Positions 21,378-31,160 of a DNA stretch of 64,000 nucleotides are shown here, piece after piece; position 1 is the first letter of the stretch; every line of letters starts with the position of its first letter. The notes under the pieces are model-generated. The model worked only from the letters and a program-made list of their open reading frames with translations. It did no database searches and was not told the DNA's origin. Source of the DNA: Eukaryota sp. TZLM1-RC (Eukaryota > Metamonada: BaSk clade); the NCBI GenBank assembly GCA_040285825.1, contig JAUPSS010000004.1, forward strand, positions 4,347,658-4,411,657, read 5' to 3'. Made by a program: the position numbers and the translations under genes.

Positions 21378-21480
21378 ATAAATAAATCACCTTGTAAAAA
21401 CACTATAGAGCCGTATTTGATTCAGCAAAGGTTAATTGTAGCTATTGGTATCAATTATTTTGAACATTCAAAACGGCAAG

Positions 21481-21616
21481 TGATGCTCTATCCATATATG
21501 ATAACAAAGAATAAGGAATAATTTATTAGAATTTCACCGGCCCTTATAAAGGCCATCACTAGTGAACTATGTTATATAAATATAAATGTACTAGACTAAT
21601 TGTCCACAGTACAACA
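21481..21616 (-). repeat. 3' LTR (136 bp)
   Basis: Plus-strand sequence starts TGATGC and ends ACAACA, giving TG...CA ends. It appears identical to the LTR at 28255-28390. It contains TATATAAATATAAAT and AATAA-like stretches. Confidence 0.95.
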
Positions 21617-21633
21617 CTACCTTTTCCCTCTCT
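21617..21633 (-). other. polypurine tract
   Basis: On the element's strand this reads agagagggaaaaggtag, directly against the 3' LTR. It overlaps the stop codon of the third ORF and is the expected primer for plus-strand DNA synthesis. Confidence 0.75.
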
Positions 21634-21898
21634 TAGATCTCGAACGAGAGCTACGAGTACTGACTGCAGGGGAATTAGTCTTAGATTTGGAATTAGAAGA
21701 TACCTTCCGTTTCCTGGTAGTGTGAGGACTAATAGAGCGCAAATATGTTTGATATGCCTCAGTGCTTTTGACGTCAGCAACTGGGACAGACGAAGTCTCG
21801 CCGCCATACCAAACTGCGGTACAATAAGGAACTTTATTATTGTTCGAATCTACGTAATCAAAGTGATCTATAATTTTAACGATTACAGATTCTTCCAT
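21617..21898 (-). CDS. retrotransposon third ORF, chromodomain-like with basic tail
   Basis: 93 aa, ATG at 21898, after pol and in a different frame. The first ~55 residues (IVKIIDHFDYVDSN...CTAVWYGGETSSVPVADV) resemble a chromodomain-type fold with the central Trp. The last ~40 are Arg/Lys/Ser-rich (RKRKVSS...RSRSKRGKR). In chromoviruses a chromodomain is fused to the integrase C-terminus and directs integration to chromatin. Here it is a separate frame between pol and the LTR. The TAG stop touches the LTR. The chromodomain call is by pattern only. Confidence 0.5.
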   Translation of the reverse strand: MEESVIVKIIDHFDYVDSNNNKVPYCTAVWYGGETSSVPVADVKSTEAYQTYLRSISPHTTRKRKVSSNSKSKTNSPAVSTRSSRSRSKRGKR

Positions 21899-21922
21899 AT
21901 CGCCAGCAGCAATATTCTTATG

Positions 21923-24900
21923 CTAATCAAGATCTTCTTTAGGGAAGTCTGAAAGGTATAGTTTACAATGATTTATACTTGCCGTAGACATCGAACCAGT
22001 GACAAGATTCTTGAGTAATAAACTTTTATTGGGTTTAACTTCTTCAACGAGAAAAGGGCCAGCGAAGCAACCATGGAGTTTACCATTAGTCTTTAATCGC
22101 AAAACTAAGTCACCTTTATTAAAAGGGTTCCTATGTTTGTTAACTTCAGGCAGTTGTTGAGCTTGCCTGAGCTCTGCCTCTTCTCTCTTCTTTGAAATCC
22201 TTTCAAGTTTTGCTTCAAGATCTTTAACAAAGGGAATATTAACATTAGCTGATTTTATTAATTCAAACATATTACTAGGATCAGCTCTAGGGCTGTGGTC
22301 GCTACCAAACATTAAATTGTAGGGCGAATGTAAGTAACGAATGTAAGTACTAATAGTTGAATTGATTTGAAGTTGTACAATTGGGATATATTCACTCCAA
22401 TTGCTATAATCGCCAGAGTCCACCAAAATCTTTCTTAGACTTTGTAAGATGTCTCTGTGTCGTCTTTCTACTAAACCATTGCTTTGTGAAAAGCTAGTTA
22501 GTGAACGACTTACTTCAATGTTTAATAAATCGCATAACCCTTTGAATATGGTATTTGCAAATTCAATACCATTGTCACTATGAATCAACAGTGGGATACC
22601 AAAAATTGATACTACACTCCATAGGAGGTGGTTGGTTGCCTCCACTGCATTCAATTCCTTTACAGGGCAAATGATCGTATACCTAGTGAACGAATCTACG
22701 AAAACTATTAAATATTTGAATCCATTATCATCTTGTTGTAATGGTCCAATAGTATCTGCGTTTAATCGTGCAAAAGGTCGATCAGCCCAAAGAGAGCCAG
22801 ATGATTCAATGACTTTTTTAGGCACATGTGCCGTCTTTTGACATGCTGGGCATCTCTTAATATGATTAAGCATGTCTTTGCGCATGTCGGGCCAAAAGTA
22901 ATCACTATTGAGTAATTTCTTTACGCTAGTCGTCACACTAGGATGGCCAACATTTGCATGTCCATGAATGATAGTTAAAGTCTGCTTCTTTAAACTATCT
23001 GGGATAACAATCTTCCCACGATTGTTGGTATACAATTGAATATCTGAATTATAATTGTAATCTTTATAATAATCAGGATTTGAATCAACATCTATAAGTT
23101 GTTCTTGCCTAATCTTTGAGATCCAAGTGTCAAATAAATCAAATTTAGTATCCTCAACTGCTTCTTTCAGTGCAGATAAGCTATTGATCGTGGGTAGCTC
23201 AATTGTGGACGGTTGAGTAATTTCATCCCTTAACAAATTAACTCTAGTTAATAAATTTAAATAGGGTAATTGTTCTTCAACTCTGTGAGGTGCCAAGTTT
23301 CTCACTTGTTGGACTCGAGGGGTTTTGGGTTTGGTATCAACCAATCTAGACAACATGTCTGCCCAATAATTCTCCTCGCCTGCCGTGTGGACTACATCAA
23401 AATTGAATTCTGACAATATTGGTAGCCACTTCTTCACAATTCTGTTCTTTTCAGGAGCTGATATAAGGTATGCTAAATTTCTATGATCAGTGAAAATAGT
23501 TAATTTCCTCGAAATTAAATAATTTTCTAAACTACTGTCAGTGAGAATTAGTAAAATTGCATACAACTCTTTCTGAAGTACAGACCAATTCTTTTGTGAA
23601 GTTGATAATAATCTGCTAAAGAAGGCAATTGGTACAACCTTTCTCTTAATTAGCGGTGTCGTAGGATCTTTAGGTGGGTTAGCTTCTTGCCATATTACTC
23701 CACCTACAGCCACATCAGACGCATCAGCACTTATTAAAATATGCTTGTCTTCTGAGGGCAATTCAAGAGGGATATTTGCTTTGATAAGATTTATAATCTT
23801 ACCAAAAGCCTCGTCATGATCAGAAGTCCACTTGATCTTTGACGGTTTGTTTCTGGTTAATTTGTTGATTGGTTCTATCAAATCAGACAAGTTTGGCGAC
23901 CAGTCACGTATATAATTAATCGAACCTATAAAACTCCTAACCTCAGGTAATGTCCTGGGTTTGGGTAGGTTGATCAGTCCCTCAATCCTAGATTCATCTA
24001 TACAACGGGTTTTGTTTACAAAAATACTACCTAGAATTTTTATTTCATGTTTGCAAGTGGTAAAGCTACACTTGGGTAGGCCAAGGTTAACTCTAAAACG
24101 TTTGGCGCGTTCTAGGACCGTACCTACTCTAGGTAGAAATTCATCCAGGGTCGAAGCTACTATTATTATATCATCGATATAAATAAATACGCCCTCAGAA
24201 TCAAATATTTCCATCATCATGTTTTGGAAGACTGCAGGAACGTTCTTCAAACCAAAACAAGCCCTTTTAAAACTGATCGACATCCCGGGAAATGATACGG
24301 TAGTTTTATCAATATCCTCTTCTGCAATTTTGAGCTGCCAAAATGCCTTAGGTAAATCTAGAGTTGCTATATAATTAGCTTTACTTAGAAACTCTAAAAT
24401 GTCGCTAATCCTGGGCAAATTTGCCTCTACAGGTTTAGTTAAATCATTTACTCCACCAATACCACTAAAATCGCCAGTTAATCGTGGTTTCCTGTGATCA
24501 GGGTAAATCACAAGACAGATGGGACTACTGAATTGAGACTTTGCGGGCACAGCAAATCCATTACGGATCAATTCGTTAAAAATTTCCTCGGCTACCCGTT
24601 GTTTTTCTGGGTTTAATCTTCGAGGTTTCCTTTTGACGACCTTACTTTCGTCATAAAATGGAATGGTCATCGGCTGACAATCAATTCCATCCGGGTGAGG
24701 TAGCCCACTAAATACATTTCTATATTTTTCGAGTAGCACGACTAGGCGTTCCTCGTCCCTAATGTCATCCAGGCGTATTCTACAGCCCAACTCATCTAAC
24801 TCATGTCTAAATGTGGAATGCCCAAAATCATTACCTAAGTCTGATTTATTACTCAATTGTTCAATGAATCTAATTGGTTGACAAATTCTATTATCGAACT

Positions 24901-25405
24901 CACATTCAGCATTTAAGATGGTGCGATGTTCGTGATCCAAATTAATATTAAAACCGTGCTCCGTGCGTAGCCCCAAGGTTTGTAATAAGTCTCTTCCGAT
25001 CAAAAAATTATTGGTACCAGGAATGATCTGGAATTCGATCCTTAAAAACACTTGAGTGGCCAAGCTACCCACATTTAGAGCAAGAACACCACTTGCACAT
25101 CCCAGGGTCGTGGAGCGAATACCATTTGCCGATAAGTATTCGACAGTCTTATTGTCATTAACTGTCATATTACATTTAGAGGCTAAATCCATTGATAATG
25201 CTGAAAATGCAGCTCCATTATCAATTTCGCCTTGTACTTCCACGTTATTTATGGTGCAGGTTAACCAAAGTTCCCCGTTAGAACTTTCTTGGTCCTCTGC
25301 TACCCTGGATAGTCTAACACTGTGGATAGAACCCACAGGATTGGATGACTCTCTAAATCTTTTTAATGGATTTAGGTGATTATAATTCGAATCTGTTTTG
25401 CTCAT
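21923..25405 (-). CDS. retrotransposon Pol (protease, RT, RNase H, integrase)
   Basis: 1160 aa, ATG at 25405. The aspartic protease motif is EIDNGAAFSAL (DNG instead of the usual DT/SG), with FLIGRDLL as the flap-side partner. RT follows with LDLPKAFWQL, FGLKNVPAVFQ and the YIDD catalytic box. RNase H is marked by SADASDVAVGGV and TDHRNLAYL. Integrase shows the HHCC finger (HGHANVGHPS...CPACQK), the DDE core (Asp in NADTIG, Asp in HSDNG, Glu in NGLVERRH) and a GPF module (FAGPFLVEEV). All motifs are present and the frame is open. It is encoded separately from Gag, with a 41-bp gap, so expression needs re-initiation or another mechanism. Confidence 0.96.
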   Translation of the reverse strand: MSKTDSNYNHLNPLKRFRESSNPVGSIHSVRLSRVAEDQESSNGELWLTCTINNVEVQGEIDNGAAFSALSMDLASKCNMTVNDNKTVEYLSANGIRSTTLGCASGVLALNVGSLATQVFLRIEFQIIPGTNNFLIGRDLLQTLGLRTEHGFNINLDHEHRTILNAECEFDNRICQPIRFIEQLSNKSDLGNDFGHSTFRHELDELGCRIRLDDIRDEERLVVLLEKYRNVFSGLPHPDGIDCQPMTIPFYDESKVVKRKPRRLNPEKQRVAEEIFNELIRNGFAVPAKSQFSSPICLVIYPDHRKPRLTGDFSGIGGVNDLTKPVEANLPRISDILEFLSKANYIATLDLPKAFWQLKIAEEDIDKTTVSFPGMSISFKRACFGLKNVPAVFQNMMMEIFDSEGVFIYIDDIIIVASTLDEFLPRVGTVLERAKRFRVNLGLPKCSFTTCKHEIKILGSIFVNKTRCIDESRIEGLINLPKPRTLPEVRSFIGSINYIRDWSPNLSDLIEPINKLTRNKPSKIKWTSDHDEAFGKIINLIKANIPLELPSEDKHILISADASDVAVGGVIWQEANPPKDPTTPLIKRKVVPIAFFSRLLSTSQKNWSVLQKELYAILLILTDSSLENYLISRKLTIFTDHRNLAYLISAPEKNRIVKKWLPILSEFNFDVVHTAGEENYWADMLSRLVDTKPKTPRVQQVRNLAPHRVEEQLPYLNLLTRVNLLRDEITQPSTIELPTINSLSALKEAVEDTKFDLFDTWISKIRQEQLIDVDSNPDYYKDYNYNSDIQLYTNNRGKIVIPDSLKKQTLTIIHGHANVGHPSVTTSVKKLLNSDYFWPDMRKDMLNHIKRCPACQKTAHVPKKVIESSGSLWADRPFARLNADTIGPLQQDDNGFKYLIVFVDSFTRYTIICPVKELNAVEATNHLLWSVVSIFGIPLLIHSDNGIEFANTIFKGLCDLLNIEVSRSLTSFSQSNGLVERRHRDILQSLRKILVDSGDYSNWSEYIPIVQLQINSTISTYIRYLHSPYNLMFGSDHSPRADPSNMFELIKSANVNIPFVKDLEAKLERISKKREEAELRQAQQLPEVNKHRNPFNKGDLVLRLKTNGKLHGCFAGPFLVEEVKPNKSLLLKNLVTGSMSTASINHCKLYLSDFPKEDLD

Positions 25406-25446
25406 TTTATAAATGGATTTGATTGAATTATTTGTAAGGTTATTGT

Positions 25447-28269
25447 TTAAAGATGTATAATCATCTGATTTATTACTACTATTTTTTTTCTATCACGTCT
25501 TTCACCTCCTTGACGCTTTTTTGAACCAGGTCTTCCCACTAATTTAAAACATTTCTCTTCAGGATGTTTATTGGTTTTACATAAGTTACACCATTGCTCT
25601 GAAGGGATGGGTCGACTGCTTACTCTAGGGTTCTTAAAAGGACCTTTTGACTGGCTTCGTCCTTTTTGCGCAGGAGCGTGAGCACCAAAAGCTGTTCTTA
25701 TCAAATTCATGTCTTTGATCGAGGATTCAAGGCTATTGACCTTGTTAACAAATGCGTTACCTAAATCGTAAATCGCATCGCCCAGTTTCTCGTTACTTGA
25801 ATCAAACTTGCCAATCCAAATGATATATGTGTCCATCAATTGATTGTTTGTTTTGTCGTTAATAGTTTCGAGAAATCTCTTTGCTGGGTAGACGACAGAC
25901 GGATTACCATCCGTTCCAGGCATAATTGTAGAGCGTCGAATTATATATATGATCTGCTCTATGAAGGCTGTCCACGAAGATTCAGCAGTCATTTTGCGAC
26001 TGATCTCAGGTGGTCTTACAGACCTTAAAGCCTTCTCAACATCGGTAGGGTATTTGTACTGGGTGCTGAGTAGCAAATATTCCCAGATTTCGGCGTCAGA
26101 TGGGTTGTTGCCTAACACGTTTGTTCGGCCTCCATAAAAACTCTGCCATTCTGCGATGACCTTACCCTCAATCATAAATCTCAAATACAAAGGGTCCACT
26201 TCGAAGAACATAGATCTAACGAAGTCGTACTGATGAACAGGTTGACCGTATTTGGTGATCGGCGTAAATGCTCTGGTGGGTCCATCGCGATCCCTAACTG
26301 TTTTAGCCCAATTGCCAAAGTTAAGAACGAAGTCGAAGATCTTCTTGGCGTCAAACGCTTCATTTAACTTAACTAGGCATCTCAGTTTGTCGTCTATTCT
26401 TTTCCTCAATTTCTCCTCGTCTGTTACAGGAGTTCTATAAAGACCGAGGGTGTCGACGAGAGAATCTCTAGGAGCATTCGTTCCTAGGGGTTGCGTGGGT
26501 ATAGATGATTTTATAACAGATGCTTGTGTAGGAGTTGCTTCACAAGAAGCTCTCCTAGATGCCAGAGGCCCTACAGAAGGTGTACTATATAGGTTCATAT
26601 TCCTCTCTTCTGAAGGCAATGTTTCGCCCAACTTAATGATAAATCTTGTCTTAGGAGGTTCCTCCTGCACAGGTACAGTCTGGGCTGGTGGTCTTAAATC
26701 CACCCAATCTGGTGCATCTTTAGATCCTCTAGGGACCCCTGCTAGTTTATGATCATATGGAAGGCAACTGCTCTTTATTAAGACATTCTCAAAAACATTT
26801 TGGTCGGGCCAGCTATCAACCCATGCCTTAAGTTTAGCCATCCATGCATCAGGGTATACTAGTTTTAACTTGTTGGGGCCAACACGTTGCTCTTTCAATT
26901 CAATTACCCTTGTGCCTATTTCTCTAATATAGGACTCTTTGGTATGAAATTGAAGGGTGTCACCTCGAGATTCATCGAATCTGCCCCCAAGCATAATAAG
27001 AATGTCCGCAATGGAATCTTTTGGGTGTACATTCTCCACTAGGAAATGCCTTACGACGCCTCTAAGGTTTCTACCTTGTTGATTATGAGGATACATTTTA
27101 GCTATCCAAAATAGTCTGTCGTAAGCTTCTTGATTTCCACTGAAATATATTTTGTGGTCATCAATTGCATCCCTATGCCATTTGGCAGGCCTGGGAGTAG
27201 CAGCTTGATACTTTGAACGAGGTGCGCTAAAATAGCAATCCTCGACTGCACTCATTCCACACGAGACTGCCGAATCGGTAAGATCATCCAATCTCTTTAA
27301 AAGATTTGGACTTTGATCATAACTCTCGTAGACGACGTCGTCAAGTGTTTTGCCGTGGGCTTCCCCAAAGAGGAAGGGCCAACGTTTCGCTAAATAGTCA
27401 CGTCGCACCTTCTCACATTCGGCTGGGTCTACGTCTCCCGCAAGACGCTCTGACTCATTCTCAGCCATTTTTAATAATTCGTCATCACTCCAATCCAGTA
27501 TATCTTCGGGAGGATTGGCGATGAGGTCCAATAAGAAATCTCTAGTTACAGCCTCAACTGCCTTTGCTAATTTCCTGCGGTAAAGACCCTGAGAAGTCCT
27601 TTCCGTAGATGGGAAACTGGGAGTTGGATTAGGAGGATTGGGTGTATGAGGTGGTTCATCATCGCTCTCATCCCCTCTCCTGCTGTAGTTCTGATTAAGA
27701 GATCCTCTGGAATCACTTTGAGGTTCCTCACTTGAGCTGATGTCAGAAGTAGGTGAGGAGGGAGTTTTACGTGAGGAGCCAGTCGTAGGCTGTTGCTCGC
27801 CTTCACCTCCTTCACCTTCTGTACAAGCGTCAGATTTCGTACTTACAACAAACGCTTTGAATCTCCGTTGCTCGCTCGGAGTGAGAAAACTCTTCCTACA
27901 AGGAAGGAGCTCCGAGGAGTTGTCGGGGTATGTGTATAGTTCTGACACATCAACAACGTGGTTACCTCTCTCCGTATTAGGGAGGTGACTTCTTTTCTGG
28001 GAGGTGGGGCTCTCCTCAGTGCGAAGTTCACTCTCCTTATTGAGGAGGTGGCTTTCTTTCTGAGAGGCAATGCTCTTCTCAGCGGAAAGCTCACTCTCCT
28101 TTGGAGGATTACTCTTCCCGAAGGAAGGACTACTCTCCGCAAGTGGAGGATTACTCACCGAGGGCGGTGGATTGTTCTCCTTCAAAGAAGGGACATTACT
28201 CTTCCTCAGAGAGGAAGGAGGGTTATCATTGTGGCTATTCAAGCCATTAATTAATGATGCTCTATCCAT
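25447..28269 (-). CDS. retrotransposon Gag
   Basis: 940 aa from the ATG at 28269, which lies inside the 5' LTR. The N-terminal ~300 residues are Ser/Pro/Glu-rich, with imperfect tandem repeats (KESEL-x-EKS-x-SQKESHL type, about 27960-28200). The middle is helical and capsid-like. Near the C-terminus is a CX2CX4HX4C zinc knuckle (CNLCKTNKHPEEKC), followed by a basic tail. It is much longer than most Ty3-type Gags because of the disordered head. Confidence 0.88.
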   Translation of the reverse strand: MDRASLINGLNSHNDNPPSSLRKSNVPSLKENNPPPSVSNPPLAESSPSFGKSNPPKESELSAEKSIASQKESHLLNKESELRTEESPTSQKRSHLPNTERGNHVVDVSELYTYPDNSSELLPCRKSFLTPSEQRRFKAFVVSTKSDACTEGEGGEGEQQPTTGSSRKTPSSPTSDISSSEEPQSDSRGSLNQNYSRRGDESDDEPPHTPNPPNPTPSFPSTERTSQGLYRRKLAKAVEAVTRDFLLDLIANPPEDILDWSDDELLKMAENESERLAGDVDPAECEKVRRDYLAKRWPFLFGEAHGKTLDDVVYESYDQSPNLLKRLDDLTDSAVSCGMSAVEDCYFSAPRSKYQAATPRPAKWHRDAIDDHKIYFSGNQEAYDRLFWIAKMYPHNQQGRNLRGVVRHFLVENVHPKDSIADILIMLGGRFDESRGDTLQFHTKESYIREIGTRVIELKEQRVGPNKLKLVYPDAWMAKLKAWVDSWPDQNVFENVLIKSSCLPYDHKLAGVPRGSKDAPDWVDLRPPAQTVPVQEEPPKTRFIIKLGETLPSEERNMNLYSTPSVGPLASRRASCEATPTQASVIKSSIPTQPLGTNAPRDSLVDTLGLYRTPVTDEEKLRKRIDDKLRCLVKLNEAFDAKKIFDFVLNFGNWAKTVRDRDGPTRAFTPITKYGQPVHQYDFVRSMFFEVDPLYLRFMIEGKVIAEWQSFYGGRTNVLGNNPSDAEIWEYLLLSTQYKYPTDVEKALRSVRPPEISRKMTAESSWTAFIEQIIYIIRRSTIMPGTDGNPSVVYPAKRFLETINDKTNNQLMDTYIIWIGKFDSSNEKLGDAIYDLGNAFVNKVNSLESSIKDMNLIRTAFGAHAPAQKGRSQSKGPFKNPRVSSRPIPSEQWCNLCKTNKHPEEKCFKLVGRPGSKKRQGGERRDRKKIVVINQMIIHL

Positions 28270-28390
28270 ATATGATAACAAAGAATAAGGAATAATTTAT
28301 TAGAATTTCACCGGCCCTTATAAAGGCCATCACTAGTGAACTATGTTATATAAATATAAATGTACTAGACTAATTGTCCACAGTACAACA
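28255..28390 (-). repeat. 5' LTR (136 bp)
   Basis: Appears identical to 21481-21616. It carries the Gag start codon 15 bp from its internal edge. Confidence 0.95.
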
Positions 28391-28394
28391 CAAG

Positions 28395-28476
28395 GCACAT
28401 TGAAAGCCCAACTTGTAAAAAAGAGTGCCACAGAGACATTTCTGCAGCCCATAATCAATTGATGAAATTGGCATGA
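28395..28476 (+). pseudogene. Fanzor zinc-ribbon scrap, copy b
   Basis: This is the duplicate of the fragment at 34715-34807: a Cys pair then CHRDISAA, the RuvC-III/zinc-ribbon core, truncated at the left by the LTR element. It carries an extra base change (first Cys to Ser). Beyond it, to 28867, I see nothing coding. Confidence 0.6.
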
Positions 28477-28867
28477 ATTACAGGGTTTACCTCGTGCATT
28501 TGTTTAACTAGAGTGAAGAATTTTTACTTGTACTGCATCTTCGACTGAATATGAGCCGATCATGTGGAGTAGATCATGAGTGCAGAACCTAAACTTTTGG
28601 TTAAATAAGGTGTAAATACCATCATATTATGTATTTTGGAGTTAAAACTAGGTGTATTTTCACTAATTGTGGATGTCTATTCCATAAAAGACAAGTAAAT
28701 CGGTCCTGGCACAATCGAATTTTTTTTACAATAATTTAAATTGTGGGTCAAAAGTGGATTTAAAGAAGCAAAACAAGTTCACTAGACAAAAGACCCATGG
28801 ATTTACCGATAGTTTGTGGTAATTAAGTAAGGAATTTTTGTCATTTGATAATGAAATTCTTTAGGCT

Positions 28868-29229
28868 TGGTTTTTAATGTTCGTCTTGGCTCGGCCAAGA
28901 TTGATAATCCCACTTTCATTTTTTTAATTTCTTGTTAGATGCACAAAACAGTTCTTCTTTGTGTTTTATTTCTCAAATGCCTCAAATATGAGGTCTGCTT
29001 TTAGATAATACCACATTTTCTTATACAATGCGCCTTCGATGTTTCATTTGGCCTGTTAATGTGCCTCATAATTTAGTTTGCCAATGCGGATCAAAAGTTT
29101 CTCCAAATCATCTTTTTAATGCTAAAATATCGAGTGCGAGTGCTCACAGAATTCGACCAGTCAATCGAACTCGCTTGGGTGCGATCAATTTTCCATCAAG
29201 ATTATTTGTCAACAAACTTATTTCGTAAA
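28868..29229 (+). pseudogene. LINE lineage-B fragment in duplicated segment
   Basis: Parallel to 35190-35557 but broken by indels. It contains the FNVRLGSAKIDNP start and LRCFIWPVNVPHN...QCGSK, which correspond to 'LRSFIWPDNFPHG' in the LINE at 52597. Confidence 0.7.
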
Positions 29230-29289
29230 GCTATATAGAGTTTCAAAAAACAGTTTATTGTATCAATAATATAAATAGTTTTCTTTATT

Positions 29290-31160
29290 GAACTTCAACA
29301 CTTAACAAAATAAACTCACAACTAATGGGACGAAATTCATTGAACCGAGACTTCCTCTACAAAATCTTGATCTGCTTGCTGCCTATCTAGCTAAAGCTTC
29401 TCTTATTCGATTGAAAAACCGAGGTAATCTATTAATTATGGCAAATTGAATCCGAAAGCGCCATAAAAAAATATCAAATCTTTTCATTGTTCTTTCTTGA
29501 ACCATTTTTTGGAAATCATTCAAAAAAGTTCCTGCTACTGAAAGTCTTCCGTTTATCAAAAATGGGAAAGTAATAAAACAAGTGGTCTATTTCTATCAGC
29601 ATTAGCTTTTTCGATATCTTTGTCATATTTTTTTATATTTTTCTTCAACTTTAAATTAGGACTGTTTAGGTTCAGTTCGCAACTGGTTCAGTTCAGTTCA
29701 GTTCAGGTTCCGTCTTATTAGATTCAGTTCAGTTCAGGTTCATAGGGACAGTGGTTCAGTTCAGTTCAGGTTCCAAAAAATTTTCCAAACTGAACTGAAC
29801 TTGGACAGCCCTACTTTAAATTCAAGAGCAGCTACAGGATTAAGTTTTCTTCTTCAAACCAAAGTGTCATTTGCAACATTACAGGAGACAAAGTCAACAA
29901 CAGCTTCAGAATTTTCAGTCCAATCACAGTATACATCACTTCTATCATCAGAACCACAATTATTCAGAGAAAGTGTTTCTTTCAGCAGAGGCTCTTTACT
30001 ACACGAGATTCTTGCAGTTCGTGCATATTGAACACAGTGTCTCTAACAGCATCATGTAATGAAGTACGATATGTTATCAATTTAGAACAATTCAGAGCAT
30101 GACACAAAGTGAGTTGTAGTGAATTCGAACAAATACATTTTTCCTTTAATAATAACTGATTAATGGGGATATTCAAATATAATCTCATTATTGTTACAAA
30201 TGCTTCATTAGTAGCACACAGTCCACATTTTCGTGGTACAATGGTTACAAACAGTGAAGAATCTGATGACTGATTTTCACAAACACCTTTTGTGAAAACA
30301 ACACTTTAAAAAAACTTTTCAATAACACTTTTTGTTATTGAAAGTGTGTGGAAATATTGATTTAAAACAGCCAGGCTGCGTATATTTTAACCGCCATAAT
30401 ACGGACATAGATAAGCATGATCAGGAATTAGGAATAAATTACATCCTAGTAATTGTGACAATACTTTTGCACAAAATTCATTAAACTTCTGAGCCAAGGG
30501 TCTAGTGATAAGAGGATTTGTAGATCAAAATATATGATTAAAGTTGGAACTAAAACACAGTCTTATAATGGTAAATTTGATATGTTTTTGTATATCTAAA
30601 GTCATCATTTGGTCAATTTTTTCGGAAATTGAGTTTAACTTTTCAAACAATGTTTTGGTAATTTCATCATTATTTCCTAAAAATGAGCCCAAATGACGAA
30701 TAGCATCAATTGAATATAATTTAGCTTGAATTTCAATACCATGAACTATTATAGAAATTGCACAATTCGACAACAAAACACATTTAAGTAAATTAAGTCG
30801 GAGGCCAATTTTGGTAAATAATTTTTTGAAACATACAGTTGCTTCTCCGACAATCTTTAAGTCACCTATAAGAACAACGTCATCCATATAGGCAATCATT
30901 TTTAACGAACAAAACATTTCTTAAATTTGTAATAAAAAGGATGAATGGCCAAACAAAACAAAAACGGTCCTAAGGTATTTCCTTGCTTTACATCACTTGA
31001 TGATTTCAAAATGGAATCACCAAAAAGCAAATCAGAATTTGTGCTATATGTTGTTTGAAAATAAGGCATTAATTCTGGCAAATTTTGTAACAAAGCAACA
31101 TCAATACTGCAGCGACCAATTGAATTCAAAGTATTGAGTTGTTTATTGAAGTAATAGATC
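29290..31160 (-). mobile_element. LINE lineage-A copy, longest in window, degenerate
   Basis: This is a 5'-truncated, mutated non-LTR retrotransposon of about 1.9 kb. From right to left it encodes an RT segment (DVKQGNTLGPFLFCLA, the palm A-B region), the catalytic AYMDD box near 30880, thumb-like helices, then the C-terminal zinc-finger and nuclease module. The C-terminal part is interrupted by a MITE at 29658-29812. Stops and frameshifts are scattered, so it is dead. Its right end meets the last codons of the membrane-protein gene at 31159. Confidence 0.85.
29658..29812. mobile_element. 155-bp MITE with GTTCA repeats
   Basis: Inserted in the LINE-A copy with a 10-bp target duplication ACTTTAAATT (29648-29657 and 29813-29822). 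The ends are imperfect inverted repeats of about 21 bp (AGGACTGTTTAGGTTCAGTTC against AGGGCTGTCCAAGTTCAGTTC). The interior is GGTTCAGTTCA tandem repeats. The empty site is seen in the related LINE at about 40816-40835. Confidence 0.85.

Larger units (their letters stand above)
21477..28394 (-). mobile_element. Ty3-type LTR retrotransposon, full length and young
   Basis: This is a 6.9-kb element on the minus strand. It is bounded by two 136-bp LTRs that look identical base for base and by the 4-bp target duplication CAAG (21477-21480 and 28391-28394). The near-empty target is preserved at about 34705-34720 in the paralogous segment. In transcription order it holds 5' LTR, gag, pol, a third small ORF, a polypurine tract and the 3' LTR. 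The pol order (protease, RT, RNase H, integrase) defines Ty3-type elements. All main ORFs are open, so it could still be active. No usual tRNA-primer site is evident next to the 5' LTR. Confidence 0.96.
21182..29256 (+). repeat. duplicated 1.16-kb segment, copy 1 (split by LTR element)
   Basis: Excluding the retrotransposon, about 1161 bp match 34412-35582 almost end to end. It carries the 3' end of the gene at 33712, a Fanzor zinc-ribbon scrap and a LINE-B fragment. Small indels and substitutions separate the copies. Copy 2 still has the complete gene, so copy 1 is the derived one. Confidence 0.93.
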
